This document shows positions 33,072 through 44,609 of a stretch of DNA of 64,000 nt, piece by piece; position 1 is the stretch's first letter; every line of letters starts with the position of its first letter. The DNA lies in the NCBI RefSeq assembly GCF_009017415.1, contig NC_092405.1, forward strand, positions 4,526,001 through 4,590,000. Direction: 5' to 3'. The DNA comes from Aspergillus flavus (lineage: Eukaryota > Ascomycota > Eurotiomycetes > Eurotiales > Aspergillaceae). Under the pieces are notes generated by a model, which searched no databases, had not been told where the DNA came from, and was given only the letters and a program-made list of their open reading frames with translations. Position numbers and translations under genes: made by a program.

Positions 33072-34663
33072 ATGGTGGGTATCCCAGGTCGATCCAAGGG
33101 ATGTAAGACATGCAGGTGGCGGAAGATCGGGGTATGTTAGATACCTAGTAGTAAATTGACGTCGACATGGGATATGCTAAGCTTTGCATAGTGCGACCTG
33201 CAAGAACCACAATGCGGACAATGCAAGAAAAGCGGCCGTCACTGTGAGGGCTTCGACAAGGATATTGCCTTCATCCACCGGACGCCTCAGGGACTGCTTC
33301 GCAAAGGCCAAGAACAGTGCCAAGGGCCTGCTCCTTGGGAGACTTCATGCGGGGCGAACTCTACGTCGACGAAGCAAATACCCCCACAGATCAACAACGC
33401 GGCGATCTATGTTGATGGCATGCTCCATACATTCCTAGTCGCTTTTCTACCTTCTTCACCGATTCTACCCCTCAGCCATCACTCCAACATCACCGTGCCC
33501 CCTGCACCATGGATGCGGATCGCCATTGCTCTCCCTAGGCGCGGCCCTCTTCTCTCCACCGCCCTGCAGGCTCTGTGTATGACCAAAATTGCGCGAGCCC
33601 AAGGCGACCAGGCATTACTGATGCAAGGCATGGCCGCACATACACAGGCTCTGCGAGCGTTGCAGAATGCGACCAATGACAGAAATACAGCACTGACGGA
33701 TGAAACGATGGCCGCGATACGGGTTCTAGGGACGTATGAGCTGCATGAGGGCACAATGGGAAGTGTCGTCGGCTGGACGAGTCATGAGGAAGGGGTCGAC
33801 CAGTTGGTGCAGTTGAGAGGATTCAACTCCAGTCAGTATGAGAGCGAGTTGGGCCAGGCACTGTTTGGGGAAGTCAGGAGGAGCGCGGTGAGTGAGCTCC
33901 TATTTGTTTCCGTCCTTACGCCGCGTTGCTAAATATCATGCCGGCAGTTGATGCTGACAAGGACTGTAGATGATCCGAGGTCTTCAATTCTTCAAAGGTT
34001 CCTTCTTTAGCGAAACGCGCTGGTGCACCGAGCCCTGGGGGACCAAGCCAAAAGACTACGTCCAGCAACTCTACGATATTGGGCTGCTTCTTCCACCCAT
34101 CCTTGAAGAGCCCCACACAATCCAAAGCCTTGCCAACGACCCGCGCCGGGCCCAGATCTGGCAAAGGTGCCAGCACCTAGAGGATCGCTTCAGCGCCTGG
34201 CATGCCCGCCTCCTAACCCTTTTCCCTACCCCCCCCATACTGGGAAGAGCCGGCTGAGCTGATGGACCGCTCCAGCGACATCCGGCCAGGCCCGTTTGAG
34301 GCTTCGTTCGACTTCCTCAACATCCACGTCGCCGACAGCCTGGATTTCTTCTGGGCCTTGCGCATCCTCTTGCACACCGTCCTGCGTCGCCTCTCAGGTG
34401 CGCCCGAACAAAGCGATGCGATCATTGGGGCCTGTGCTTGCAATATCGCCAGGTCGGTCCCGTATTTCACACAGCCGAGGTGTGGGCTTTTGGGCGTGCA
34501 GTGGTTGATCTTTCCGTTAAAGACGGCCTTCTCGGCATTTCGGCAAATGGGATGGGAGATTGAATGGGAGTGGAGTAGGGGAGTACTAGTAGCCATGAAG
34601 AATAGGGGAATCTCTTATGGAGGCGATATTGTGGACGCTCAGTGGGGGGAGCGGGTTCGATGA
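33072..34663 (+). CDS. Zn2Cys6 transcription factor, frame broken in a C8 run
   Basis: Exons 33072..33131, 33192..33887 and 33970 onward. The zinc cluster at residues 11-37 is split by the first intron at the position common in this family (CKTCRWRKIG | CDLQEPQCGQC, ending CEGF). The regulatory region follows (MLHTFLVAFLPSSPILPLSH, ALQALCMTKIARAQGD). As read, the protein stops at 34257 (347 aa). Immediately before that, eight C at 34209..34216 shift the frame: one C fewer would give PTPPYWEEPAELMDRSS and continue in frame to 34663 (FEASFDFLNIHVADSLDFF...). That continuation is protein-like. It is either a real one-base indel or a homopolymer sequencing error. Confidence 0.75.
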
Positions 34664-35157
34664 TGCGGATTGCACATTTACCATTTTTTAGAGTTGATAT
34701 CATTTAGCGTACATTATCGTTGGAGGAGTTCTGACTTAGATGTATGTCAATCGGTTAGGACTGGATGTTGAGATGCCCTGCTTGTCTATATTAGGTTAAA
34801 TTATCTTACAATACGAAGTATATATTTTGCTAACAGCCTAAGCAGATCAGTGTCATTGAACATCCACCCGACTATTCCAGATACAAACCATCCTTGGTCA
34901 GCTTGGCTCGTATGCTCGCCCCTACTATTTGTGTATTCTATCTCTATTACTACGCTAATTAAGGGCTTTCTTTGGTAACTAAAAGTAGTCATAACCGTAT
35001 CGATTGTATCGTTACTTTACCACAGCAGCCATGTTGGAGCCATAAAATATACATAATTGACCGGGGATGTATGGCTATCTTCTCCTTTCTCGCTGGCGTA
35101 TCTGAACATAGAAACTGGTCCTAGATGTCTCACAGAACATCTTTCGAAAACAGCATC
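34664..35157. other. Intergenic, convergent 3' ends
   Basis: No gene recognised. Confidence 0.45.
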
Positions 35158-36311
35158 CTACACAGCGTTTGTCCATCGGCCCTCAGGCCAGGACCGTTTC
35201 TCTTCCCGCAGCGCAGACTTCACCCAGTAAGTAGTGATGACCGCCCAGACACCAGCCCAAATCCATGGAATTACCCAGCCTACCAACCAGAAACAGAAAA
35301 CGTCAGTTCAGTCATCTTCTTCATATTAAAATAAGGAACTCACCCAGTCCAAAAGCAAAGGTCTGGTCGCGAACCGTAGAAATCACAGCGATCAAAAGAA
35401 CGCCCATCAGACATCCACCGAGTCCCCAGAACCAATTCAAAGCTTCAATGAGGCGTTGAAACCGCACGCTGGCTGCATATCTTGTCAACAGGGCTGCCCG
35501 ATAGGCCTTGTCCCTGGCCCCATCTACCGCAACGACATCCTCGATGATCACCAGGATGCCTGGACGAAAGACTTCACCGGCGGGAAGGGAGGAGACTTTG
35601 AACGGTTGTCGTACGCCAAGCTTTGCCAGGATGCCGGTAAAGACTAGGGTGAAGCCAACTTGTACGAGGAGAATAGACGGAGGCAAAGAATTCATTCGTA
35701 CACTCGGAGGATCTTCGACCATGCCAATCACGATAATGATTGTGACGAGTACAAAACCCAGAAGATAGTTCCAGTGGAAGAAGTCAAATTATATGATGGA
35801 AAGAAGAAATTGGAAATTGGTGTTAGCAGATCTTTCCTCTATTTTTGCATTGGTGGGGAAAAGAGAGCAAATGAAGAAAAGAAAGAGAAAACATACGTTC
35901 CATTGACTTTCTGATTTAAGCGGTCGGCAATTCGATGTCGGTTTAAATAGTCGCCATGTTCGCATGCCCAGCGAAAATAAGGTCGTCGCTCCAAGTATGG
36001 CGCTGGCTACACTCAGGGCTGCATTTCAGACGGCTAATTGTCAGCCCATCCGACATAGACAAGAGAAGACTTGGAGATAAACAAATCTTTATAGATAAAT
36101 TCGCCCCCCAGTGCAAACTTGGATAGAGCACCAACGGCACAATACAGGACGTGAGCAATATGAAACCCCAGTTCAGGAATATTTGGAGTTTATACTCATG
36201 GAGATCAAGAGGCAAGGGAGGGGGGCCATCGGTCTCTGGCGGCTAATTACTATCCTGCGCAGTCATGTTATCTGGTTCACTCTGGTTTGAGCTCAAGTCA
36301 CTGTAGTTCAT
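35158..36311 (-). pseudogene. Multi-TM fungal membrane protein, disrupted
   Basis: Four exons can be traced on the minus strand: 36311..36083, 36018..35897, 35788..35344 and 35279..35158, 306 codons in one frame. Two lesions break it. Codon 23 is TAG (36243..36245) between QDSN and PPETDGPPPLPLDL. The second-to-third exon intron has a GT donor after SESQWN, but no AG before FDFFHWNYLLGFVLV, where the same frame has a TAA immediately upstream. The protein would have about six TM segments (LQIFLNWGFILLTSCIVPLV, VASAILGATTLFSLG, YLLGFVLVTIIIVIG, ILLVQVGFTLVFTGILA, WGLGGCLMGVLLIAVI, WVIPWIWAGVWAVI), a family of fungal proteins without known function. No downstream Met rescues the N-terminus. Confidence 0.8.
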
Positions 36312-38212
36312 TTTGAAAGACAAAGTAGACTTGTGTCCTAGTAGTCGGAGTGGCATATGGCTTCGTTTTTATAGTATATCACTGATGTTGTACCTAGAGT
36401 GAGCATAGACTTTTTACTTTAGTACTAATTTCATGGCTTTCAACACATGCCAGTCGCTACTTTCTCCTCCTAGGGCCGAAAATGAAGCTCAAGCAAGCCG
36501 TGCTCAGCCGCAATGAATGGCTGCTGTGGCAGACCCGAGATGGTTGAGATAGGGCAGATCTGGAGAGATGTGGGGAAGTGCGTGCCTGTGCAGCGCTATG
36601 ATAGGCCGGCGGCACAGGCTGTGCTGACATATAAACTATCCCCAAAGAGGCACCCAAGATGCGAGTAGCCGCAATGCTTGGTCTCCAACTATATTTATTG
36701 CACGAATTTCCTCTCCACACGCTTCAGCTAAGCATTGATCTGGTCCCATCGCTTAACGGATTCTAGGTCATAGGGCACATCTCTGCGACTGAATAGTAAA
36801 AATAGCATCTCGCAACTTGGGTCTCGCATGGGGAACCACTGTGACTAGCGTTATTCTCCTCGAATATCTATGAAAGCTTATTCTCGATTCCCTAATGGCC
36901 CCCGCCTAATAGGCCCAGCTAGTTATGAAGGGATAAACCATATGAATATTCATGTCTTCAGCTGGAGATAAATTGCTACCATTAGAGTTGTATCGGTCCA
37001 TGCAGAATGTACCCAGATCGAGCATAGGCCTGCACAAACCCAAGTTATGAGAGCAGAAATCGCCCCTTAATGTTTTATGTATGCCTTTTCTGTTTTTCTT
37101 TTTTCTTTTTTTCTTTTTTCTTTTTTTTTTTTTTTTGGCAATAAAGCTGCTTGATTCATCATGTGTGAATAATCCTCAAGCAACGTGCAGATATTCCCTG
37201 GTGCTGTAGGGCTGACGGTTTAGCGAACGGCCCCCGCCGCTAAGGAGACAGTTTGGTGCAAGCCTTTTGCTATAGAGGGTACTGATCTGCGTACAGCCTT
37301 CCAGTCCGTGGCTACATCTTAATTACCTAACTAGGTTAGTAGAACAATTATCCGCGCATCTCTTCTACTTTACATTAACGTAACTATTTTTCTACTCTGA
37401 GCAACTTTTTTTCTAAGCTAGCCGATGTAATATTAGTACTGAAGTGATTCTATAACATATACTAGGCCATACAAGGGAAGCCTATCATAATTAAGCAGGT
37501 GAGGCTGTGCTCCCTACGCGCGGAATCGTAGGCTGACAGCCAGGCTGTATGCAAATCGCTATCTATTGCTGCTCTCTTTGGCCTGCCCATTCACTCCACA
37601 CCGTTTACCGTCTTTCATGTAGCCAACATTGGCGTTGGGTAGCAGGAACCCTAATATGTCAGCTTTCTTTCCCTAGCAGACGACTCTGCCCCATACTATT
37701 TGTGAAGTAAGAAAACCGGAAGTATCTACGGACAAAAGATATATTTGCCCACATATACATCCGCGACGCAGAGCTTACTATATTCGCATGCTTCTTTTTC
37801 GTGAAGTGGGTCCAGATTTAGATAATGCCAGGCCAGCCAGTAAGTATACATGTTCCTTCGCTTGATTTCAGATCTGACAACCTCAACGTAGTCAATTGCT
37901 AGCGATGCATGGGCTATTTGATTTGAATGTACTATCTGCATTGGCTACAGTGATTCTCGAGTTTGCCTTGACCAGGACACAGTGTAACTCTCGTTCGTGA
38001 CCGCACTGCCAAGAGTCAAGACCTTAAGGCAGATCTATTGGGCCGGCACATTACAGCGGATTGCAACTTGATGATGCCGGCCCAATGCGTAATTTGCGCT
38101 AGGGTCTCAGCAGTGGGGCCGAGAAAAACAGTCTCAGTGTCTACCGGGCAAAGCAATATCAAGAATCACTCTATCTGACCGTGAGTGCTTTTGAACTTGG
38201 TGAAGCTAGATC
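36312..38212. other. Intergenic, 1.9 kb, with a pyrimidine tract
   Basis: No gene is supported. A pyrimidine-only stretch of mixed C/T, mostly T, covers about 37088-37137, and A/T-rich DNA follows at 37320-37480. Short open frames here have no protein-like character. Confidence 0.5.
37088..37137 (+). repeat. Long pyrimidine (T-rich) tract
   Basis: Almost uninterrupted C/T for about 50 bases, ending in a run of T. Simple-sequence DNA. Confidence 0.8.
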
Positions 38213-38937
38213 CTAGCCCAGTCGTGTCGCCTTCAGGTACGCTGCAATATTGGGACGCTGCTCGAAGGCTTCTCTAAACTTGATCAGAGACTCTGGGAGA
38301 GACGACTGGAAGGACAGTATTAGCTTTGGATCATGTATAGCTGAACAGGGACATACCGGAAGTGTTCCCGTTCTCTCGTCGTTATCGATGGATTGGTAGA
38401 CGGCAAAGTCGACATAGGTCACCGAGTTGCCCAGCAGGTAAGGGCCAGCCTGGTCCCTGTAGTACTGATCAAGAAGGTTATAGTACTCGGGGGCAACCTC
38501 ATTCTTGTACTTTTCCGATTTTTCCGTCAGATTCGCCACCCATTGGAACTGTCTAGTAGTTAGCGAAGAACAGGGGACTCGAATGGGTAAGTCCTGACCC
38601 TCCAGTCGATATAAATATCCGACACCGCGTCAACCAAGAATTTCTCCGCATTAGTTTCGCCATCGTAGCGACCCAAGTCCCGGGCAAAGAAACGCAAGAT
38701 GGGAATGTGCTGGCTGAGAATCAAGCCCTGGTACTCCAGTGCCGGCAATTTGCGTGTCCTAGTGATTCCCTGCTGCTGGAGCTTCTTACTGTTCTCGCCC
38801 CAGGTCTCGTCGTATGGATAGCGAACCTCTTTGATCTCAATTCCCGCGTCCATGAGGAATAGCTTCACTACTTCTCCGCGGCCCAGACGACCAAGGTCGA
38901 AATAGTGGTATACCGGCACAGTCATCGGGGCAGCCAT
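38213..38937 (-). CDS. Glutathione S-transferase
   Basis: Three exons (38937..38599, 38548..38357, 38305..38213) give 207 aa, typical GST length. The thioredoxin-like N-terminal domain starts VPVYHYFDLGRLGRGEVVKL, with the catalytic Tyr likely at residue 10 (VYHYFD) as in sigma-class or prostaglandin-D-synthase-like GSTs. The cis-Pro is in RKLPALEYQG and the glutathione-contact Ser/Gln in ILSQHIPILRF. The helical C-terminal domain contains GPYLLGNSVTYVDFAVYQ. It is cytosolic and conjugates glutathione to electrophiles. It is divergent from the PNPOx-reductase fusion over a 353-bp promoter. A mitochondrial or peroxisomal signal is absent. The first intron donor is GTCAGG, less common but frame-consistent. 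Confidence 0.92.
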
Positions 38938-39290
38938 CGTGACTAGCGAAATAATGAATGAAATGGAAGATAGAAAACGATTCCAGGATCAAGTTGGGGT
39001 CTAAAGCTGATCTACTTATTGTCCGCAAACGCAAAGCAGATGACATCATCAAAGTGGGGATGTCGAGGCGAGTCAAGCGAGTCAAGCGAGTCAAGCGATG
39101 CAAGCGATGCAAGCGACGCAAGCGAGCAGCGCGATCTAACCACCCCAACCTTCTATCATTGTTTTCAAGTCGCGACATCGTACAAAAGTGGGTCGGAAGT
39201 TCTACTGGTGACTCCATACGGATATGTGATTGCTTCAGATAAAGACTGGCGACATCTGCCGCTCACGGTCTACACCCATCGACTGCCGCC
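38938..39290. promoter_or_regulatory. Divergent promoter of GST and fusion reductase with a 9-bp repeat
   Basis: This 353-bp interval between two divergent start codons contains a 9-bp minisatellite at about 39066..39128. The unit GCGAGTCAA occurs three times, GCGATGCAA twice and GCGACGCAA once, followed by a degenerate copy. The repeated GAGTCA core resembles half of an AP-1/Gcn4 site (TGAGTCA) without being an exact match. The sequence is observed; any regulatory role is inferred. Confidence 0.6.
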
Positions 39291-41265
39291 ATGACGACCA
39301 CAGCGCTACACGGATGGCATCCAGGCGAGATCTCCATGCAGCGGAAGCTGGGATATACAAACGCCGTGAAAGATGCCTGGCCGACGATCCGCAACATCAT
39401 GCCCGAGCAGCACCGTGTCTTCCATACTTCCAAGCTGCCCTTCATCCCCATAACAACCGTGGACGAAGACGGGCGGCCGTGGGCAGCGATTGTCGCGGGG
39501 CCAACGGGGGAGCCTGGCTTTGTACATAGCCCAGACTCGCAAAATCTCTCCATTCATGCTCATCTGTGGGATGGAGACCCACTACTTGACACAGTCAATG
39601 CGTGGGTTGATCCCAGCTCTGCCCTGTCCACAATTGCCCAGAGATCCTTGGCTGCCGGTCTGGGAATCGAGTTCTCCACCCGACGGCGCAACAAGTTCGC
39701 TGGGACTATTCAAAGAGTGGAGTGCCAGTCCAGCGTGGACTACAAGCTACACTTGAGAGTCACCCAAACAACAGGGTATGCACTGGAAGATCACCCAGGA
39801 AACTAGGAAGCGAATGCTAATGATGCTCAGCAACTGTCCCAAGTACATCAACGTTCGAAAGCTCATCCCTCATCCGAATACGCTTCCTAAGGTTGAACAT
39901 CGATACAGGCATTGGGAACCGCAGGGCCGACTTCCAGAAGAAGTAGTGGCGTTTATCCGCCAGGCTGATACGGTCTTTGTTGGGTCCATCTACAAATCAT
40001 CGCCGTCGGATCTGCACAAGTTCCCTCCGCACGTGGGTATGAATGCTCGCAGCGGCTTACCGGGTTTTATCCGAGTGAGTCCGTCCGATGGCCGCACGGT
40101 CGTGGTGCCAGACTATTCAGGAAATCGATTTATGTCCACTTTGGGCAACATCGAGACTAGTGGGGTGGTGGGATTGACGATCGTGTCCTTTACGAAGGGC
40201 GACATTCTCTATTTGACGGGTACCGCTAAAAACCTTGTAGGTCCACTTGCACTTGAAATCATGACAAGACATGCCGCCATCACAACTGTGAATGTTACCG
40301 GGTTCGTTTTCGTCCGAGATGCTCTCCCAGTTCGACAGCAAGATGGTACCCCCGTTGAACGCAGTCCATACAGTCCGAAGATCAAATACCTTGTGGAAGA
40401 GACGGGTGCTAAGGGCCTGGACAGTAAAGAGCACAAAGCAAAGCTTCGAGAGGTAGTCCAGGTTTCTTCTGACCTTGCAGTATTCAAGTTTCAAGTCATT
40501 TCCAAACCTGGCGCTGGGGATCTGAGAATCCGCCCCGGTCAAGCCATTGTGCTTGATTTTATGAACTGGATAGGACCGCCTCAGTATCAACACATGAAAG
40601 ACACTGCCCCGAGCTCAATCAATGATGATCGCGTCCGGACATGGACGGTTTCTAGTGCTCATGAAGAGCGGAACGCAACATGGTTCGAATTAATCATGCG
40701 AGAAATGAAAGGAGGTGCGGTGACCGGTGCTCTTTTTGATCGTTTGAGAAAATACCGGTCCACCCGGCTAGGTCAGCGTATCGTTTTTGACCCTCCCGTT
40801 GTCGCCGACATCGTTGGCGTCACGGGTGATTTTTTCATGGATAACGACAAGCTCGACGCGCTGTGGGTCGCGGGTGGTATTGGAATCACTCCATTCCTTG
40901 CTATGCTGAGGGCACTGGCAGAGCGTGGATCCGCGGCTGAAGGCGACGTTATGCTGGTCCTTGCAACAAGAGAACCAAGCATCATGCTCTACATGATGCG
41001 GCCCTCTCTCGAGAGGATAGCATCGACCGTTCGGATCAACATCACCATATTTACCCACGATTCAGAGTTCGATTACGGTAATCTCAAGTCAAATCAGAAC
41101 ATTTGCGTTCATAGAGACCGTGTCGTCCCAGACTTTTGGAGGGATATTCCTCGCGGCAAAGACGTATTTATCTGCGGGCCTAGTGCTTTCGGGGACTCGG
41201 TGGCTGATGGGCTGCGAGCTGTCGGTTTCTCGCCAAGTCAAATTCATCGAGAAGGTTTTTATTGA
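39291..41265 (+). CDS. PNPOx-like/ferredoxin-reductase-like fusion oxidoreductase
   Basis: Two exons (39291..39775, 39831..41265) give 639 aa. The N-terminal half is a pyridoxamine-5'-phosphate-oxidase-like flavin domain: LPFIPITTVDEDGRPWAAI, then MNARSGLPGFIRV and VVPDYSGNRFMSTLGNI. The C-terminal half is a ferredoxin-NADP reductase module: flavin motif RTWTVSSA (RxYS-like), GGIGITPFLAMLRAL near residue 507 (GGxGxTP) and CGPSAFGDSVADGLRA near 608. It ends at REGFY, so it lacks the 2Fe-2S domain found in related bacterial proteins. It should move electrons from NAD(P)H through FAD to the N-terminal flavin; the substrate is unknown. Divergence from a GST suggests stress or xenobiotic metabolism. 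Confidence 0.9.
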
Positions 41266-41337
41266 TGAACAATATTCATGATGCCAATCATAGTGTAATT
41301 ATAACGTAGCGTATCTTCAGCAATCCAAAATCCAAGC

Positions 41338-43320
41338 TTACCACTTACTACCAGCCACCTTATCACGGTCGACTAAAAGACGACTTCCATTGATGTGATC
41401 ATGAAGCGTCTGTGTAAGATCAAACTCGGAGAATGTCAACCATTGTGCCCACTCCTTCACTAGAGGCCGATCCATGACCCATTCGCTGAAGGGAACATCC
41501 GTCCCATCACAGGTAGTTACGACAGGTCTACCACCATTGGCAGAACTTGCCCAACTGGCGATACACAAGGGGATATGAGATTCCTGTGAATCTATTTGCT
41601 CACCAGGACGGATTTGAGCGTAGTATGTGACGTAGCCCCGCCCGTTTAAACCAGGGAAAATAACAGAAATGACACGCTGATGTGGCGGGGTGAAGTATTC
41701 CACATCAGGTCGTCTCGGCTCCCGGCGCACGCGTTTCTCGAGAGTAGACAGGACCTCGAGGCTCGTAGCAAAGGCCTTACTATTACACACCCCTTCTCGG
41801 CCGCTGCGGTCCAATTCAAATAATATCCACCGGAGCCAGGTTGGCCTCGGACAGGACTGCCCAGCTAGAAAGAGTATCGGTGAGAGCCCTACTCGCAGGG
41901 CCTCGCATCCGAATGGGAGATCATCGGAAGAGGGTCGTGGGCTATCCAGGGCTGTCGTGACAAATCGCAACAGCTGATAAGTGAAATGATAGGTTTCAAG
42001 CTCGAGATCACTCTCGCCCCCATTGTAAATGCTTAGTGCCCACGAGAGCCTCGTTCGGTAAAAGACATAGAGCACGAGGATGAGGCAAAAGTCCCTAGGC
42101 AGGTTTGCATGCGGCGGTGGGGGGATTGAAATATTTGCTAAAGTTGCAAGGTCAAAGTTAATGGGCTCCGAGAGCGCCTCATCAACACCAAGCTTGTGGA
42201 ACAGGATTCCAATAGTATTCTTCCACTCCTTGAGTTGCTTGATAAAGCCAATGATTCTCTCTTCTGGCATCAATCTCCGATGAGCGGCAACCGGACACCA
42301 AATCAATGCTTTGATGTCGCTGTCCATGGAACCGATATCGAGAAGCTGTTGTAGCAGATGTTTTGGGGAGAAATCTAGATATTCTTGCAATGACGCCGAC
42401 GCATCGCTAGGAATTATGCTTGGTCTATATAGCGGTGATATCATTCGTATCACCTTGAGATCCGGCAAGGTCACACGGCGGATAATATCCAGGTCGTGGA
42501 GACACAACTCAATAGGCGTCTTGAACTGCTCTGTTTCCGGGGTGCTGCTCGAGCACATTGCTCGAAAGTAGTGGTTGGCCATGTGAATGTGACGAATTGT
42601 CGCCGGGACGTTTCCATCAAAGCTCTAGCATTCCATCAGCTGCTGGTGTTAATCCTCTATGATGGGCCTCACCTCGGTATATGCAAAGAGGATCAGCACC
42701 GCTAAGAGAAGAGCCATCGAGATTTGTGTACAGGCCAAACTATCCGACACGCCTTTTAAAGCATTTGAATACATCTGGACGGCAATGACTTTGGTGTCAA
42801 AACCATGATCGCGGTCGCTCTCGGTCTGTTGAGACAGCAGTAAAGTGGCTCTGTGCATGCATCCGAGTGCAACGACAGCATCAAAGACATACTCAATCCC
42901 CCACGCCTCTTGGCAAACGTAGTCTCGCCAGAAGGAGAGGCTCGCCGGTGGAAATAATATTGGCATAGTCCTGAACAAGAACTGGTGGAAAGCTAATACA
43001 TCACGCGCTCGGGCATGCGGCAGCTGTAATGAGGTGGGGTTATTTGGCAAAGCTATCAGCGGCAGACCGTCCAGCCGGACCTGGGGGCGTATCGTGGCGT
43101 CCCTTGGATGGCCCGGGTCTGACACCGAGGCGGTTGTAGTGGTGGAGGTCGAACGTCGCATTGATCGCTGAACAGCCAAGCTCCGTTTCTCAGGATATCC
43201 AGCGCATTCTACATTAGCGAATTCGCAACGCTCGCACATCGGTTTTCGCTCATCACATTTGACCCGCCGCGCCCGACATGTCAGGCAGCCTGTCCGGGAT
43301 CGGCGTTTGATGCCATTCAT
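41338..43320 (-). CDS. Zn2Cys6 transcription factor next to fusion oxidoreductase
   Basis: Two exons (43320..42673 and 42624..41338) give 644 aa; an in-frame ATG at 43419 would add 33 residues that do not look conserved. The zinc cluster is at residues 12-39: CLTCRARRVKCDERKPMCER then CEFANVEC, C-x2-C-x6-C-x6-C-x2-C-x6-C. A Ser/Thr-rich linker (RSTSTTTTASVSD) follows, then the regulatory domain (FLFRTMPILFPPASLSFWRD). The gene is tail to tail with the PNPOx-reductase fusion, with only 72 bp between the stops. Co-location with the GST and fusion gene makes it a candidate local regulator, by position only. Confidence 0.9.
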
Positions 43321-44609
43321 GGCGAGTATCAGAGGGAAGCAAAACGCATTGCTGCCTTTATCTTCTGGGGTGTAAGCCTCGTGTACATTTCTCGAAACAG
43401 TTTCGAGCGTACGAGCCATGCCGAAGCAACAACGTGATCGCGGGATTACTCAGCCACAAGCCACCTCACGCGTTTTCTCACTCTTACTCCAGTGCTCTCA
43501 GTCTGTGAACTTTGATAATTATGCAACCTAACTCCAGAGTCTCCACGGACTTTATATGGCCAACTGATTCTGTACATTCCTAACGAGAGTCAAGGACAGT
43601 CATAGGTAAGGATTATTACTTTTCATTATACTCTAGGTCGCATTTCCAGGGTCAACATTCTCCCCTTCCCGCATTAGGTCCGCTTAAAGGAGCTGTCTCC
43701 GATGGCCTGTGCATCATACCCCGAACCCTCTGTCATTTCATCTGGAATGGACTATAAGACCGACTGTAAGCGGATTCAACCAAAAACACCTATGTATCGT
43801 CTTAACAAGCGCCCCAATCTTCGTCGTCAGTAACTAAACATTAGCCACCGTGAGTCGAATCACCTGAGGAATGTCTAAGGCTATCGGCTCACTCGGTACT
43901 GGCGTATTCTAGTCGTTAAACGTAACCGGTGTCCCGCAGACAACCAAAGCTTCGGGGAGCTGTGCGGGATACACTTCATGCCCATGGGTAAAAGAAGCGC
44001 ATAGTCAAGATATCAGAGGAACACAGCGTTTTCCTGGGAACCCTTGCTTTTTCTGCAAGGAGCTTTTTTACCGCTTCCGCAGAACGTAGACTACTATTCC
44101 CCGTCCAAGCCGTGAAATCCGATGTGGGTTCTAGCCTCAACCCGAGTTTTATGACTTGAAGATCCGATTTCTGTCAGCACAACAGGAATCGGAATATTCT
44201 AGCCATCTGGCACTGTCCCGACATTGCCGTACATCCAATTCGAGAAGTCTCGGGAGAGCAGTGGGGGGCTTAACGGATCGATTGGACATCGGGTGAGGAA
44301 TCCGAGATAGGCTCGGGGAACGGCTGCTGGCTATCAACTAGCGCGGGATATTGACCTCTACTGTTGTACGGTTCAATCAGGATGCCTAGTGCTTTATTGA
44401 GCGACTTCGGGATACCCTTGCGAATTATGTATTATAAGAAACGAACAGGGCAACGAGCAGTTCGTGCTTTAATTCCCCAGCATTCTTAATATTACTTGTT
44501 GTTGCATGCGCCTGCAATCTTCGAGGATCTTTGATATCTATACCCCTAATCCATTACGGTATCCACTTTCTATTCAACCAATAGCCTCTGAGAACTTGAA
44601 ACGAAACCA
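43321..44609. other. Intergenic, 1.3 kb
   Basis: No gene recognised. It includes the optional upstream ATG 43419 of the preceding regulator. Confidence 0.45.
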
